Below, one piece after another: positions 1 through 10,200 of a stretch of 64,000 nt of DNA (positions within the stretch are counted from its first letter, which is position 1; every line of letters starts with the position of its first letter). Source of the DNA: Tetranychus cinnabarinus (taxonomy: Eukaryota > Arthropoda > Arachnida > Trombidiformes > Tetranychidae); the NCBI GenBank assembly GCA_022266195.1, contig WHVY01000005.1:1922001-1986000 (forward strand). The letters are read 5' to 3'. The position numbers were made by a program, and so were the translations under genes. The notes under the pieces are model-generated. The model was not told the DNA's origin. It made no database searches and saw only the letters and a program-made list of their open reading frames with translations.

Positions 1-620
1 ATATTAATACATACTATGCCTTTTCCTTTTGAATTGGAAACTTTTAAAAAATGAAAAACTGTGTTAATCTTCGTCCAGATTTAAGCTTCTTCAAGTTCAA
101 CCTTCCATTGGTTTTTTAAAAAAAAATTTTCACTAATGAAAAAGCCTGTCTCTGAAACAACTTTTGAAACAGTTTTACTAAAAGCATAGGTTCAGACACT
201 TAACTGCTTATCTCTTAGGTATCTTAAAGAGCTGAGGCTATGAAGGGTACCTGTAAACTCGCTTAAACTCCTTTAAGCTTTAAAACAAACAGAGAGTTCA
301 ATCCTTTTACAACTTTAAAGCAAACTCGTCACTAATTATTTGCTGCTTTGAAAAGTAAATTATCAATTTTGTTAAAAAATTCTTGCACAGCGATCAAGCT
401 CAAACTGAATTAATCAAGTTTCTTAATTTTGGTAACTTGTTGTATCAGTTCGAAAAAGAAATGCTATATAGACATTTTACAGGACACCGAGCTTTTTCAA
501 TAGTGGAAGAATTTTTTGTTTTGAAAACCAATGGCAGCTTCCATTTGGAGAAGCTTAAATCTGAGCGAACCCTAACACTCTTTTCAGTTGTTAAAAGTGA
601 CTAATTTAAAAGTAAAAAAG
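1..620. other. No recognisable gene
   Basis: AT-rich DNA before the PSMC2 fragment. A 73-codon open frame at 383-604 on the + strand has no recognisable domain and lacks an ATG at its listed start. I see nothing else here. Confidence 0.6.
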
Positions 621-623
621 GCT

Positions 624-1066
624 GTATATAGTTTTTAAAAAGCAATAAACTGACCTCTCCCACATATTTTTGAACCAATTCAGACCCAATTACTCTTATG
701 AAACAGGCGTCAGTACGAATTGCAACAGCCAGTGCACATAAAGTTTTATCAGTTCCAGGTGGACCAAACAATAAAACTCCTTTTGGAGGCTCTATTCCTA
801 ATTTTACAAATCTTTCCGGCTATGGGAATAAAATAATAAAGTTAACATTTTGACTCGAAACTAGACATAGATAATAGACATAATAGATAGCAATGCAAGG
901 ATACTCACATGTAATAAAGGTGTCTCAACGATAATGAGTTTCTCAATTTGTTCTTTACAATCACCAACATAACTATAAGTTACATCGGGTTTTTCTTCCA
1001 CTTGCACCATAGTGACAGTATGGTCAATCTTCGTAGGCAACGGTAAATGAATCTGGTATTGGTTTC
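624..1066 (-). pseudogene. Inverted partial copy of PSMC2 (26S proteasome ATPase Rpt1)
   Basis: Read on the minus strand this matches positions about 2338-2769 of the intact PSMC2 gene downstream. It holds the end of exon 3, the whole small intron with its GTGAGT donor, all of exon 4 and the start of the next intron. Because the intron is retained, it arose by DNA duplication and not by reverse transcription. The copy has no start codon, no AAA lid and no C terminus. Changes are mostly amino-acid-altering: the Walker A loop GPPGTGKT has become GPPGTDKT, KLREVVET has become KLIIVET by loss of one codon, and the intron carries a short insertion. The long stretches of identity suggest a fairly recent event. 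It lies head-to-head with the parent gene, about 1.3 kb away. Confidence 0.9.
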
Positions 1067-1699
1067 TATAAGCCCGACTAATATTCATTTAATATTTCAC
1101 TGTAAATATATGTAACATCTCAGACGTCCAGTTAAATACATAGCTGGAAAGTTCAAGATGAAATTTAGTACTTTCATCATAAAAAGACCTAGACTTTTGT
1201 TGTTAATTCCTCAGTGAAATAGTATCAGTGAGTTTTCACATCAAAGATTCAAATTAACCAGAATATCTTTTTTTTCTCATCACGTTACATAATTTTCTTC
1301 ATTCTATTTATTCTTATACTCATTTTTTCATTTTCTAACTTTTCTTTTCAATTATTATCTAATTATTATTCCAACTGAAATCAAAACAATGTTTTCAAAA
1401 CATTGAAAGATCGATCTTGGATCGATCTCTGAGTCGATATTTTAATTTTTTTGATCCGAAGATCGAGCTTGAAAATCGCTGATCCTGCCATCTCTGATTC
1501 AAATGGAAACACAATTTTGTGCTAAATGATGACTTGAGAATTTTTGAGTGTGGCGCTCGCATACTCACTCTGTAATAGCAAACTCACCTTATAAATTTTG
1601 TTTTAATCTATCCTACTCTTTAAATCCCATTACGTTTAATTTTTCTATTAATTGTGATCTAGTTTTAAGTAAATCAATCTTGTTATTGAAATAATTAAA
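1067..1699. promoter_or_regulatory. Upstream region of PSMC2
   Basis: Non-coding interval before the PSMC2 start codon. Around 1407-1490 there is a cluster of ATCGAT/GATCGA words, including the palindrome AAGATCGATCTT. This resembles DRE/BEAF-type promoter elements in flies, but a function here is only a guess. A GTGGCGCTCGC word lies near 1550. No TATA box is obvious. Confidence 0.3.
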
Positions 1700-3425
1700 A
1701 TGGATTATCTAGGAGCTGATCAAAGAAAAGTTAAAAAAGACGATGATGACAAAGAGAAAGATATTAAAGGTTTGTTATTGTCTTAACTATAAAATCTTTA
1801 CTCTGTCTATATTGTTTATACTCATTTCTTATTCAAATTATTGTTGATTCATGTCATTCATTTTAAAAATTTAGTTTTGGATGAAGTCGATATACAGCTT
1901 CTAAAAACATATGTAAGTATCGTGAAATTTTTAATTCAACCTCAAGCCCATGTATTGGATAACATTTTTGGTCATCTAGTGTTTACTTTTTGCTAATTTT
2001 TTTCTAATTTCTTATAGGGTACTGGTCAATATAGCCGGGCCATTAAGAAAGTTGAAGATGATATCCAAACGATACTTAAACGAGTAAATGAATTAACAGG
2101 AATTAAAGAATCAGACACAGGACTTGCACCTCCTGCTCTATGGGACTTAGCAGCTGATAAGCAAACTTTACAGAATGAACAGCCTTTACAAGTTGCCCGG
2201 TGCACTAAAATCATCAATCCTGATTCAGATAGTCCAAAATACATTATCAATGTGAAGCAATTCGCTAAATTTGTTGTAGATCTGGCTGAGAATGTTGCAG
2301 CAGCAGATATTGAAGAAGGAATGAGAGTTGGTGTTGACAGAAACAAATATCAGATTCATTTACCTTTGCCTCCGAAGATTGATCCTACTGTCACTATGAT
2401 GCAAGTGGAAGAAAAACCCGATGTAACTTATAGTGATGTAGGTGGTTGTAAAGAACAAATTGAGAAACTCAGGGAAGTCGTTGAGACACCTTTATTACAC
2501 GTGAGTATCTTTACATCGCTATCTATTATGTCTTGCTTCGAGTCAAAATGTTAACTTTATTATTTTATTTTCATAGCCGGAAAGATTTGTAAAATTAGGA
2601 ATAGAGCCTCCAAAAGGAGTTTTATTGTTTGGTCCACCTGGAACTGGTAAAACTTTATGTGCACGGGCTGTTGCAAATCGTACTGACGCCTGTTTCATAA
2701 GAGTAATTGGGTCTGAATTGGTTCAAAAATATGTGGGAGAGGTAAGTTTATTGCTTTTAAAAACTATATATATTCATCAAGCTAATAAAAATCGGGCCTT
2801 TTCTTTTTTAGGGTGCTAGAATGGTTCGTGAGCTTTTCGAAATGGCACGAAGTAAAAAAGCCTGTCTTATTTTCTTTGATGAAATTGATGCTATTGGTGG
2901 TGCTCGTTTCGATGATGGAGCTGGTGGGGATAATGAAGTTCAGAGAACTATGTTGGAACTTATTAATCAACTTGATGGTTTCGACCCTCGTGGTAATATT
3001 AAAGTTCTTATGGCTACTAATAGACCAGATATTCTAGATCCAGCACTGATGCGGCCTGGAAGATTAGATCGTAAAGTTGAATTCGGTTTACCGGATCTAG
3101 AGGTGTGTAATTTATTTATTATTGTTTTGAGAATTTTTTCACAATTTTTAACAATTTTTATTTTTTACAGGGCCGTACTCACATATTCAAAATTCATGCT
3201 CGATCAATGAGCGTTGAAAGAGATATAAGATTCGAGCTTTTAGCTCGACTTTGCCCTAACAGCACTGGTGCTGAAATTAGGAGTGTCTGTACGGAAGCTG
3301 GTATGTTTGCAATTCGATCTAGGCGTAAAGTAGCAACGGAAAAAGACTTTTTAGAAGCCATCAACAAAGTCATAAAAAATAATGCTAAATTCAGTGCTAC
3401 CCCAAGATATATGACTTACAATTAA
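1700..3425 (+). CDS. PSMC2: 26S proteasome regulatory subunit 7 (Rpt1), AAA ATPase
   Basis: Six exons: 1700-1769, 1875-1912, 2018-2500, 2577-2741, 2812-3102 and 3171-3425. They join in frame to 433 codons, exactly the usual length of animal PSMC2. The protein is one of six ATPases in the base of the 19S regulatory particle, which unfolds ubiquitylated substrates into the 20S core. The start MDYLGADQ is typical. Walker A GPPGTGKT is at residues 216-223, Walker B LIFFDEID ends near residue 277, the arginine-finger region MRPGRLDRK lies in exon 5, and the protein ends FSATPRYMTYN. All introns are GT-AG and short (68-105 bases). It is convergent with the NSRP1-like gene. Identification is certain from near-identity to the family along the full length. 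Confidence 0.98.
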
Positions 3426-3489
3426 TTTCTCTTCACGATCTTCATATTTTTCTTACATCCAATTTAATTAGCAGATATGAGATTTCGTT

Positions 3490-3495
3490 AATAAA
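3490..3495 (+). terminator. Polyadenylation signal AATAAA of PSMC2
   Basis: Canonical AATAAA about 65 bases after the PSMC2 stop codon, suitably placed for the poly(A) site of this gene. Confidence 0.6.
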
Positions 3496-3666
3496 CACCA
3501 AATTTCTGAATATTAATCATTAAATTCGTTTATTTATATGACTATGAAGTTATAAAAAAAATTTCTAATCCACGGGCAATGAAATTATCAATATAAATAT
3601 TTGAATTTTAATCAATTAAAAAATAAACAAAAATTTTTACATTTCTGTGCTCAAAATTGGTACAAA

Positions 3667-4509
3667 TCAACTATTTATAGTTGAACGATTTTTAAGCCTT
3701 TCTAAATATCTATTTCGAGCTTCTGTAAAAACTTCTGCAACTGTTCTTTTCTTGAAAATGGCTTCCAATTTTTCCTCTTTTGTTCTTTTGTCTTCCGGTT
3801 CGCCATCATCTAATTTTTCATCAACCGATTTTTCATCTTCTAATCTTTCGTTATCCAATTTGCTATCATCGGATTTCGAACCATCCAATTTTATATTTTT
3901 TGACTTAGAATCTTGTGATTTCGTGTTTTCCAATTCTGTTTCTTCCTCTTCATCTTCCGATTCTTTGTCTTCCACTTTTCTATCTTTTCGTTTTTCGTCT
4001 TCCACTTTTCTATCTTTTCGTCTTTTATCTTCGACTTTTCTATCTTTTGGTTTATCGTCCTCTATTTTCTCATTTTTGTTTTTCCCATCGGTAACAGAAT
4101 TAAAAAAATATTTATAAAATCCACTGAGATCTTTCTGCTTTTTCACATCCATTGCTTCTTCTAAAGCTTCTTCATATTTTGCTTTCGCCTCGGCAGCTCT
4201 TCGCAATTCCAGTTTCTCCTTGTAAGCTGATGTTATGAACGTTGGCTTATCAGCAAATTGATCACCTTCGGCATCTCTTTCAGCTTGTACTTTACGTTCA
4301 AATCTCCTTTCCATTTCTTGTTTCCTTTTATCAGCTGTTTTGAGTAAATTTGAAATATACTTTGATTTGTTTTCCGTTTTAGGTTTCTTACTCTGTTCTT
4401 CCTCTTTATCCTTTTTTATATCACTATAAATTTCATCGTATTCGAAGATTGATGGATCTTCTTCCAGAGCTCGCTTGATGTTTTTCTGAGCAATCAATCG
4501 GTTTGCCAT
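3667..4509 (-). CDS. NSRP1: Nuclear speckle splicing regulatory protein 1-like (NSRP1/CCDC55)
   Basis: Single open exon of 280 aa. Residues about 15-140 match the NSRP1 core (DUF2040): an acidic EEDPSIFEYDEIYSDI stretch, then SKYISNLLKTADKRKQE, FITSAYKEKLELRR and the hallmark KKQKDLSGFYKYF. NSRP1 is a nuclear speckle protein that binds RNA and affects alternative splice-site choice. The second half is a charged low-complexity tail built from repeats of the type RKDRKVEDK followed by SK.DDSKLDNERLEDEK. This tail replaces the longer RS/charged tail of vertebrates, so the protein is about half their length. The ATG at 4507-4509 is preceded by a TTTTTCAG acceptor-like site (4527-4534), so a 5'UTR intron is likely. 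Convergent with PSMC2. Confidence 0.88.
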   Translation of the reverse strand: MANRLIAQKNIKRALEEDPSIFEYDEIYSDIKKDKEEEQSKKPKTENKSKYISNLLKTADKRKQEMERRFERKVQAERDAEGDQFADKPTFITSAYKEKLELRRAAEAKAKYEEALEEAMDVKKQKDLSGFYKYFFNSVTDGKNKNEKIEDDKPKDRKVEDKRRKDRKVEDEKRKDRKVEDKESEDEEEETELENTKSQDSKSKNIKLDGSKSDDSKLDNERLEDEKSVDEKLDDGEPEDKRTKEEKLEAIFKKRTVAEVFTEARNRYLERLKNRSTINS

Positions 4510-5431
4510 GATGGAGATTCAACTTTCTGAAAAAACAAATTTATAAACACAATAACAAATACACAAACACGATGTAAACAGAATTAGACTTCAAATCAGT
4601 CAGAGCGTAGTGCGCAGTCGCTGAATAAAGTACTATTTTTGTGTATTAAATATTACATATTAAAATTTTTATTATTGTAAGTCTTGTGGCACAATCTGTT
4701 TAACACGAAGTAAATTAAATTGTGGCGTAATAACTTACAATTTAACCTTTACACTGAATAATTCTAGTTTAATTCAATAGTTTACCATCTGATTCATTCA
4801 GATAATATATCATTTTCCATCATAATTTTTATATAATTACTTTTATTATGCCTTGCTGATTACAGTCTGATTAGTCATTAAGAACATTTTATCGTATCTT
4901 GTTATGAAATTATGCTTAAAGTTATTAAAGATTCGAATTTACATAAATTCTAATAAATTCTTTTAATGGACTATTTTTATCCGCAATACCAAGCAAATGA
5001 AAAGGACAATAATTATTAAAATGACTTGGTTCTTTCAGTCATACACCCGGTTTTGTGGTTATTTTACGATAAACTTAAAGTGCTGCTGATGCTTATTGCT
5101 TCGTACGAGTACAAATTTTTAACTTATTTTGCAATAATTCTGAGTCATTCGAGGAAGAGATAATCATGAAAAGTTTACTAAGTAATGTTAGTAGCTTAGT
5201 AGATATATAGATGCTATTATTCTCTGGTAAAGTTTTTAAATTTATGATTTAATCATGACTTTGGCAATAATTCACTTGCGAATGAATGAATTGTAGATAA
5301 AGAGAATGTCATGGGTCTTGAATTTTCTTGATTCGATTAAATCAAGAATATCACAACATCACCCTTGCCCAGTTCTTTGAGTAATCCCAGTTGCACAGTT
5401 GGTTTGTTTATCGTCATTTAACACCTGAATT
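4510..5431. other. Intergenic, AT-rich
   Basis: Holds the probable 5'UTR/promoter of the NSRP1-like gene at its left side (a GTAAGT donor-like word on the minus strand near 4733) and the 3'UTR of the acetyl-CoA hydrolase gene at its right side. I see no coding exon or repeat. Confidence 0.5.
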
Positions 5432-7273
5432 TTAATCTCTGGATGGCATACATTTAAGTCTTTCGAATGCAGCTTTCTCCAAGCTTTCTCTATGATTAGG
5501 ATGAGCAATGTTGATCAGCTCATAGGCTCGTTGTCTTAATGTTTTACCGAAGAGATAAGCGATACCGTGTTCAGTAACAATATAATGTGCATGAGCTCTG
5601 GTTGTTACAACTCCAGCACCTTGTTTCAAGAATGGCACAATCTTGCTTTCTCCTTTTTTGGTTGTTGAAGGCATAGCCAAAATTGGTTTACCTTTGCCAT
5701 CATATCCAAGAGCAGCTCCTCGTAAGAAGTCAACTTGACCTCCAAATCCTAGTAAATAAAGAAGTATTTAGCTGTAAATTCAATATAATTACAATCGAAG
5801 GGAATATTTACCGGAGTAAACTCGAGTTCCAATTGAGTCTGAACAGACTTGCCCACAAATATCAACTTCAATGCAAGAATTGATAGCAGTAACCTTGGGA
5901 TTTTGTGCGATTACTGATTCTCTATTGACAAAGTCTATGGTCCTCATAGCTAAAAAAGATCGGTAAAATAAGATAAGAAGGATTATCTCAGAGATTATTG
6001 AGTTGAAAATATTGAGAGAAAAGATAAGATGAAGTTAGGAAATTTCTTATTATGCATTGTGACAGCATAAAGGAAATTGACTCTACTTCAAATAATAAAA
6101 ATGAGCAGAAAAGGCTGAAAATTAATAGAAAACTTACTAATAAAAGGATTATCATCAACAAAGTCGAATAAACGTCGAGAACCAATGATAAAACTAACTA
6201 CTATTCGTCCTTGTTCTATATTCTTCAGCCTGTTGGTAACTACTCCTCTCTCTACCAAATCTACGACACCGTCTGAAAACATTTCAGAGTGAATGCCTAG
6301 ATCTTTGTGGTTACCACAAAGAGCAAGAACAGCGTCTGGAATGGCACCGATACCCATTTGCATTGTTGCTCCATTTTCAACCAGATTCTCGGCTATATGT
6401 TTTCCAATCATTTTTTCAATGTCAGAAAGAGGTTTGGGTTTATGTTCCGGTAACTCTTTGTCACAATGAACAACAGCATCAAAATGGGATTCATGAATAA
6501 CAGCATCTCCATTGGTGCGAGGCATTCGGGAATTAACTTGAGCAATGATGTACTTAGAGTGGATTAAGGCAGCCCGCACACAGTCAACCGAAGTTCCCAA
6601 TGAATGATTACCATGGGAGTCCGCTGGACTAACTTGGACCAAGCTCACATCAGGTTTGATGATTCCTCTGAAGAAGAGTTGAGGGATTTCACCGAGAAAG
6701 ATAGGAGTGAAGTCAGCCCGACCTTCAGCAATTGGTATTCTACAATTAGCTCCAGTAAATAAAGAGTTGGATCGGAAAACATCAGTTAAATCAGGTGCAT
6801 TATATTCAGCTTCGCCCTCGGTGTGAATATGATGGATTTTGACACCTTTTAAACTGCTCTTACGTCCATGCTCAGCTAGTGCAGGTATTAAGCCTCTTGG
6901 AGTAGCAGCTGCACCCTGAATAAAAACAGTATCACCTAAATAAAAACAAAAAATGACCGGGTAACAAAAATTTTCATAACACCAAATATTCAGAGGGAGA
7001 AAATTAGCAGTTTTCAGAAAACAAGAATTAAACCATGAAGGAAATGAAGGATATAAAAATCAATAAACAAATAACTTGAAAAACATAAAGATTAATAAAA
7101 ATAAATTTACCAGATTTCACAACAGATACAGCTTCTTCAGCGGTCAGTTTTTTGGGTTTACGATTTGGAATTGGGTAACAAGGTTCAGGTGAATAATCAT
7201 GAAAAGATGACCTGAGAAATGGGTTGGCAAAAAGCCCACGAGAGAGAAAACTTTTAGCAAGATTACTTTGCAT
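5432..7273 (-). CDS. Mitochondrial acetyl-CoA hydrolase / CoA-transferase (Cat1 / 4-hydroxybutyrate CoA-transferase family)
   Basis: Four exons on the minus strand: 7273-7111, 6935-6138, 5949-5812 and 5748-5432, joining in frame to 471 aa. Enzymes of this family move CoA between acetyl-CoA and carboxylic acids through a glutamyl-CoA intermediate, or hydrolyse acetyl-CoA. The first ~30 residues are basic, hydroxylated and free of acidic residues (AKSFLSRGLFANPFLRSSF), as in a mitochondrial targeting peptide. Family signatures seen are GAAATPRGL, VSPADSHGNHSLG, GIHSEMFSDGVVDLV with E272 the likely catalytic glutamate, AINSCIEVDICGQVCSDS, GFGGQVDFLRGA near residue 367, and EHGIAYLFGK. All introns are GT-AG. 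The exact substrate cannot be told from sequence. It is divergent from ZNHIT6/BCD1 across about 940 bases. Confidence 0.92.
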
Positions 7274-8210
7274 TATTAGTCAAAGGGTAGTAATAGATAA
7301 GGTAATAATAAGGCAATAATTGAGACTAGATGTAGACAAATGCTACAAATAATTAAAGTGAAAAGGAATTTGCCCGATGATATAACAACAAACAACTTCA
7401 GTCATCCAATCTTTCATATAGCAAGTAGCTGCAGATGGCGCTAACAGCTATGTGATGTGATTTTTCAATGAAATTTCGAAATTTCTGAATCAAAGATTCA
7501 GCAAATATTTTCTCTAAGGTATTATTAATAGATGCAGTTCCACCATTTTGACAGAATTTCATCAATTCAACTTCAAAATTTTTGCGGATTTTCTCCAGCA
7601 AATACTGTTTCTTACTTTAAATCAACTTCAGATTACATTTTGTACTGTTCAACAAATAATCGATAGTTACGATTTCAATCGGATTATTTTGAACTTAAAA
7701 AGATTTTGCTAAAGCCACAGGTTTATGTTTCCGTTTTGACAGCTTTTGATAGTCTTATCACATCACAATCGATCATAACATTGTCTAGATTCAATTGAAT
7801 TACCTTTACATGCGATTGATTTTTTTGTCTTCCTTTCAATTGAGCTAATAACTTGAGTTTTGATGATTATTCAGATGTATTGAATTTAGTAAAAAACGAT
7901 TCTCTTCGTTTGGTACTTTAATAATGCCGACATTCATTAATTCACTTTAAATGTTGAATAATCAAAATTTAAATTGAATAGCAGTGCAGCTTTAAGGCGA
8001 TACCAAAAACTAGTTTTTAAATAGATTTGTGCTGCCATCTCATAGTAACCAGCTAATAACTTTAGTTCAGCTGTTTTTTCACATGTTTTCCTCGTTAGTT
8101 TGATTATCCAACTTTGATTTATAGATTTCAAACAATAGTTTATGTTTTCAACATGCCATTTACCTTTGTTATTTTATTGATAAAAATTTATTAGTTTTAA
8201 CTAAATTTGA
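7274..8210. promoter_or_regulatory. Divergent promoter interval between CoA-transferase and ZNHIT6/BCD1
   Basis: Both flanking genes read outward. Two GCCATCT words are present: GATGGCGC at 7434-7441 (reverse reads TAGCGCCATCTGC) and TGCCATCT at 8033-8040. Two minus-strand frames (7398-7601 and 7937-8131) lack an ATG at one start or any known domain, and I do not call them genes. Confidence 0.45.
7434..7441 (-). promoter_or_regulatory. GCGCCATC motif (CTCF- or YY1-like)
   Basis: Minus strand reads TAGCGCCATCTGC, 160 bases upstream of the CoA-transferase start codon. Confidence 0.4.
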
Positions 8211-9548
8211 ATGATGGACTTGCCAATTGGCGGAGCAAATTTTAATTTGCCTACTAAAAATTGTGATGAATCGAAATTATGTTCTGTATGTAATGAAAAA
8301 TTTTTTAAATACAAATGCCCTGGTTGTTTAACAAAAACCTGTTCAATCGAGTGTGTCAAGGTTCATAAAAATGAGCTTGATTGTGATGGTAAACAAGTTA
8401 AAATTCCCTTCAAGAAGATTGAAGATTTTGATGATAAACAATTTTTCAAAGGTAAACCAATTTTCTCATCAATATTTATTTTCTAATTCTGATTATAAAT
8501 TATGATTAATAACTTTTTCTCTGTATTTATAGACTTTAATTTTTTGGAAGAAGGCTCAAGACTATTAGATTGCCTGAAGAGAGATCGCAAAAATATCATA
8601 AAAAGTATGGATCAGTTGCCACCATGGTTGAAAAAGTTGGTCTATGAAGCTCGTTGCAGGGGAACGCGTCTCAAGATATTACCTGCTGGCTTTGAGAAAC
8701 GAAACAAAAACAAAACAACATTTATGTATGATAAAAAAGAAATACTATGGGATATCGAATTAATCTTCACTCATATCACCGTTAAAGGAAATCTTATCGA
8801 AAAACCTTCGTCAATCACTCTCAACCGAATGAGTGAAAAGAAAACTTTGAGTGAAATTATTCAAAGTATACTAAATCCTACAGACATAATGGAAAGAATA
8901 AATTTATGGAAATTCCTGACATCATATCGTTTAACTGATCCTTCATCGATTGTGGTTTTATTATCTAATGGAAAGAAATTTTACGAAGTTGACATGAACC
9001 AGAATTTGGCCAAAATTCTTGAATGCAAAACTATTGTTGAATATCCAACTTTTGTGGTAACTTTGACCGAATTCAAAGATCTATTTCCTATTGAGACAAA
9101 CGAAGAAAAGATAGTTGCCAATGAAGATGGATCTAAATTAGTCAACGGACAAAATTCAAATGGCAAGGGACGGTATCAGAACAATAAAAGAAAAAATAGA
9201 AAAGGAAAGAGAAAATTTGGAAAAGGATTGAAATCTCACGTTGATGCTAAAATACCAAAAACAAGTGAGAGTGATTCAAACAGAGAAACTTGTGCTCACA
9301 GTTTAATTTCTGAAGCTTCATCGGTTACAAAAGATTTGGATACAAGTGCAATTAAAGGATCTCCAATGGAAACAGTTGAACCTAATAGTTCGACTAAAAA
9401 TATCAATTCTTGTCCACTTTCAGCATCCTTCCAAGTTACCAAAACAGGTCAACATGACTCAGACGTTTCTTCTCTTTCGACTAGTGATGATGAAGATTAT
9501 CAAAGCTTTGTCAACATTGGTTTTTCCCGATCATCATCTGGTGTTTAA
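8211..9548 (+). CDS. ZNHIT6: Box C/D snoRNA protein 1 (zinc finger HIT domain protein 6)
   Basis: Two exons, 8211-8451 and 8533-9548, joined across an 81-base GT-AG intron to 418 aa. BCD1/ZNHIT6 is needed to assemble box C/D snoRNPs, working with the R2TP/NUFIP machinery in the nucleus. Residues 24-58 form a complete zf-HIT domain, with ligands C24, C27, C36, C39, C44, C48, H52 and C58. The family core follows: LPPWLKKLVYEARCRGTRLKILPAGFEKR, then the ILWDIELIF and LSEIIQSIL...LWKFL regions. The last ~120 residues are a basic stretch (RYQNNKRKNRKGKRKFGKG) and a serine-rich acidic tail, likely disordered. MMDLPIGG could begin at either ATG. It is convergent with the coiled-coil gene; the two poly(A) signals lie within 25 bases. 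Confidence 0.93.
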
Positions 9549-9578
9549 TTTGTCTGTCGTTTTTTGCAGCTCTCTTTG

Positions 9579-9604
9579 AATAAAAGTAAATATCAAATTT
9601 TATT
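9579..9604. terminator. Two facing polyadenylation signals
   Basis: AATAAA on the plus strand at 9579-9584 serves ZNHIT6/BCD1. TTTATT at 9599-9604 (AATAAA on the minus strand) serves the coiled-coil gene. The two convergent transcripts therefore probably overlap by some tens of bases. Confidence 0.55.
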
Positions 9605-9645
9605 TTAATAAACATGTACATTTAAATAAAATAATTTTTTTCTAC

Positions 9646-10107
9646 TCACTTTTCAAGTCTTTTAACATCTGAAGTAGAATGTTCGATTGACATATGCAAC
9701 TTGTTTATCCTAGTCTGCAACTTTGCATGTTCTCCTGACCTTTTCAGCTTATCGATTGTTTCGGTAAGTTTTGCCTTCTCTTGGGCCAATTCATTGAAGA
9801 TACTTTCATTTAGTTGTATTTCACATTCAATTTTATCGATCTCTTTCAATTTCATCTCTCGGGTGGCTTCCAATCTTTCTCGATAATCCTCATTGTAATG
9901 ATATTTTTCGAAAAAATTGTTTACTTTATCTGCAAACTTGCTTCTTAATTCTGTTAATCGTTGTTCACAATTTGTTAAACTTCCTGTCAGTTTTTCATAT
10001 TCACTATTCACTAATATTATCGCATCTTCCGTAATTTTGGTTTGAGCTTTCAGCATGAATATTGCCACTTTATTTCTTGTGTCTTCTTTAGGCTCATTTG
10101 GAAACAT
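9646..10107 (-). CDS. Small coiled-coil protein, family not recognised
   Basis: Open frame of 153 aa starting MFPNEPKEDTRNKVAIFMLK. From about residue 35 to the end it is strongly helical with heptad-like spacing and many K/E/L residues (LTELRSKFADKV, LEATREMKLKEIDKIECEIQ, LAQEKAKLTETIDKLKRSG), so it is most likely a coiled coil. The size would suit a small subunit of a kinetochore, HAUS or vesicle-tethering complex, but I cannot assign one. A 5'UTR intron is well supported: donor GTAAGT at 10200 and acceptor TTACTGCAG at 10115, 86 bases, ending just before the ATG. The stop overlaps a donor-like AAGTGAGT, so a spliced extension cannot be excluded, although a minus-strand AATAAA lies close behind. 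Confidence 0.65.
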   Translation of the reverse strand: MFPNEPKEDTRNKVAIFMLKAQTKITEDAIILVNSEYEKLTGSLTNCEQRLTELRSKFADKVNNFFEKYHYNEDYRERLEATREMKLKEIDKIECEIQLNESIFNELAQEKAKLTETIDKLKRSGEHAKLQTRINKLHMSIEHSTSDVKRLEK

Positions 10108-10200
10108 GATTACGCTGCAGTAACAAAATAAACGAACACAACAAAAACATTAGTTTTGTCTCATTTGAGTTTAAAAGATAACAATAATAAATTCACTTAC

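Noticed and set aside
383..604. 73-codon open frame on the plus strand
   Set aside because: No ATG at its start, no recognisable domain, surrounded by non-coding DNA.
7398..7601. 67-codon minus-strand frame between two divergent genes
   Set aside because: Starts at TTG, no domain recognised; an upstream acceptor-like CAG exists but no partner exon could be found.
7937..8131. 64-codon minus-strand frame
   Set aside because: Lies in the ZNHIT6/BCD1 promoter, no recognisable similarity, length within chance.
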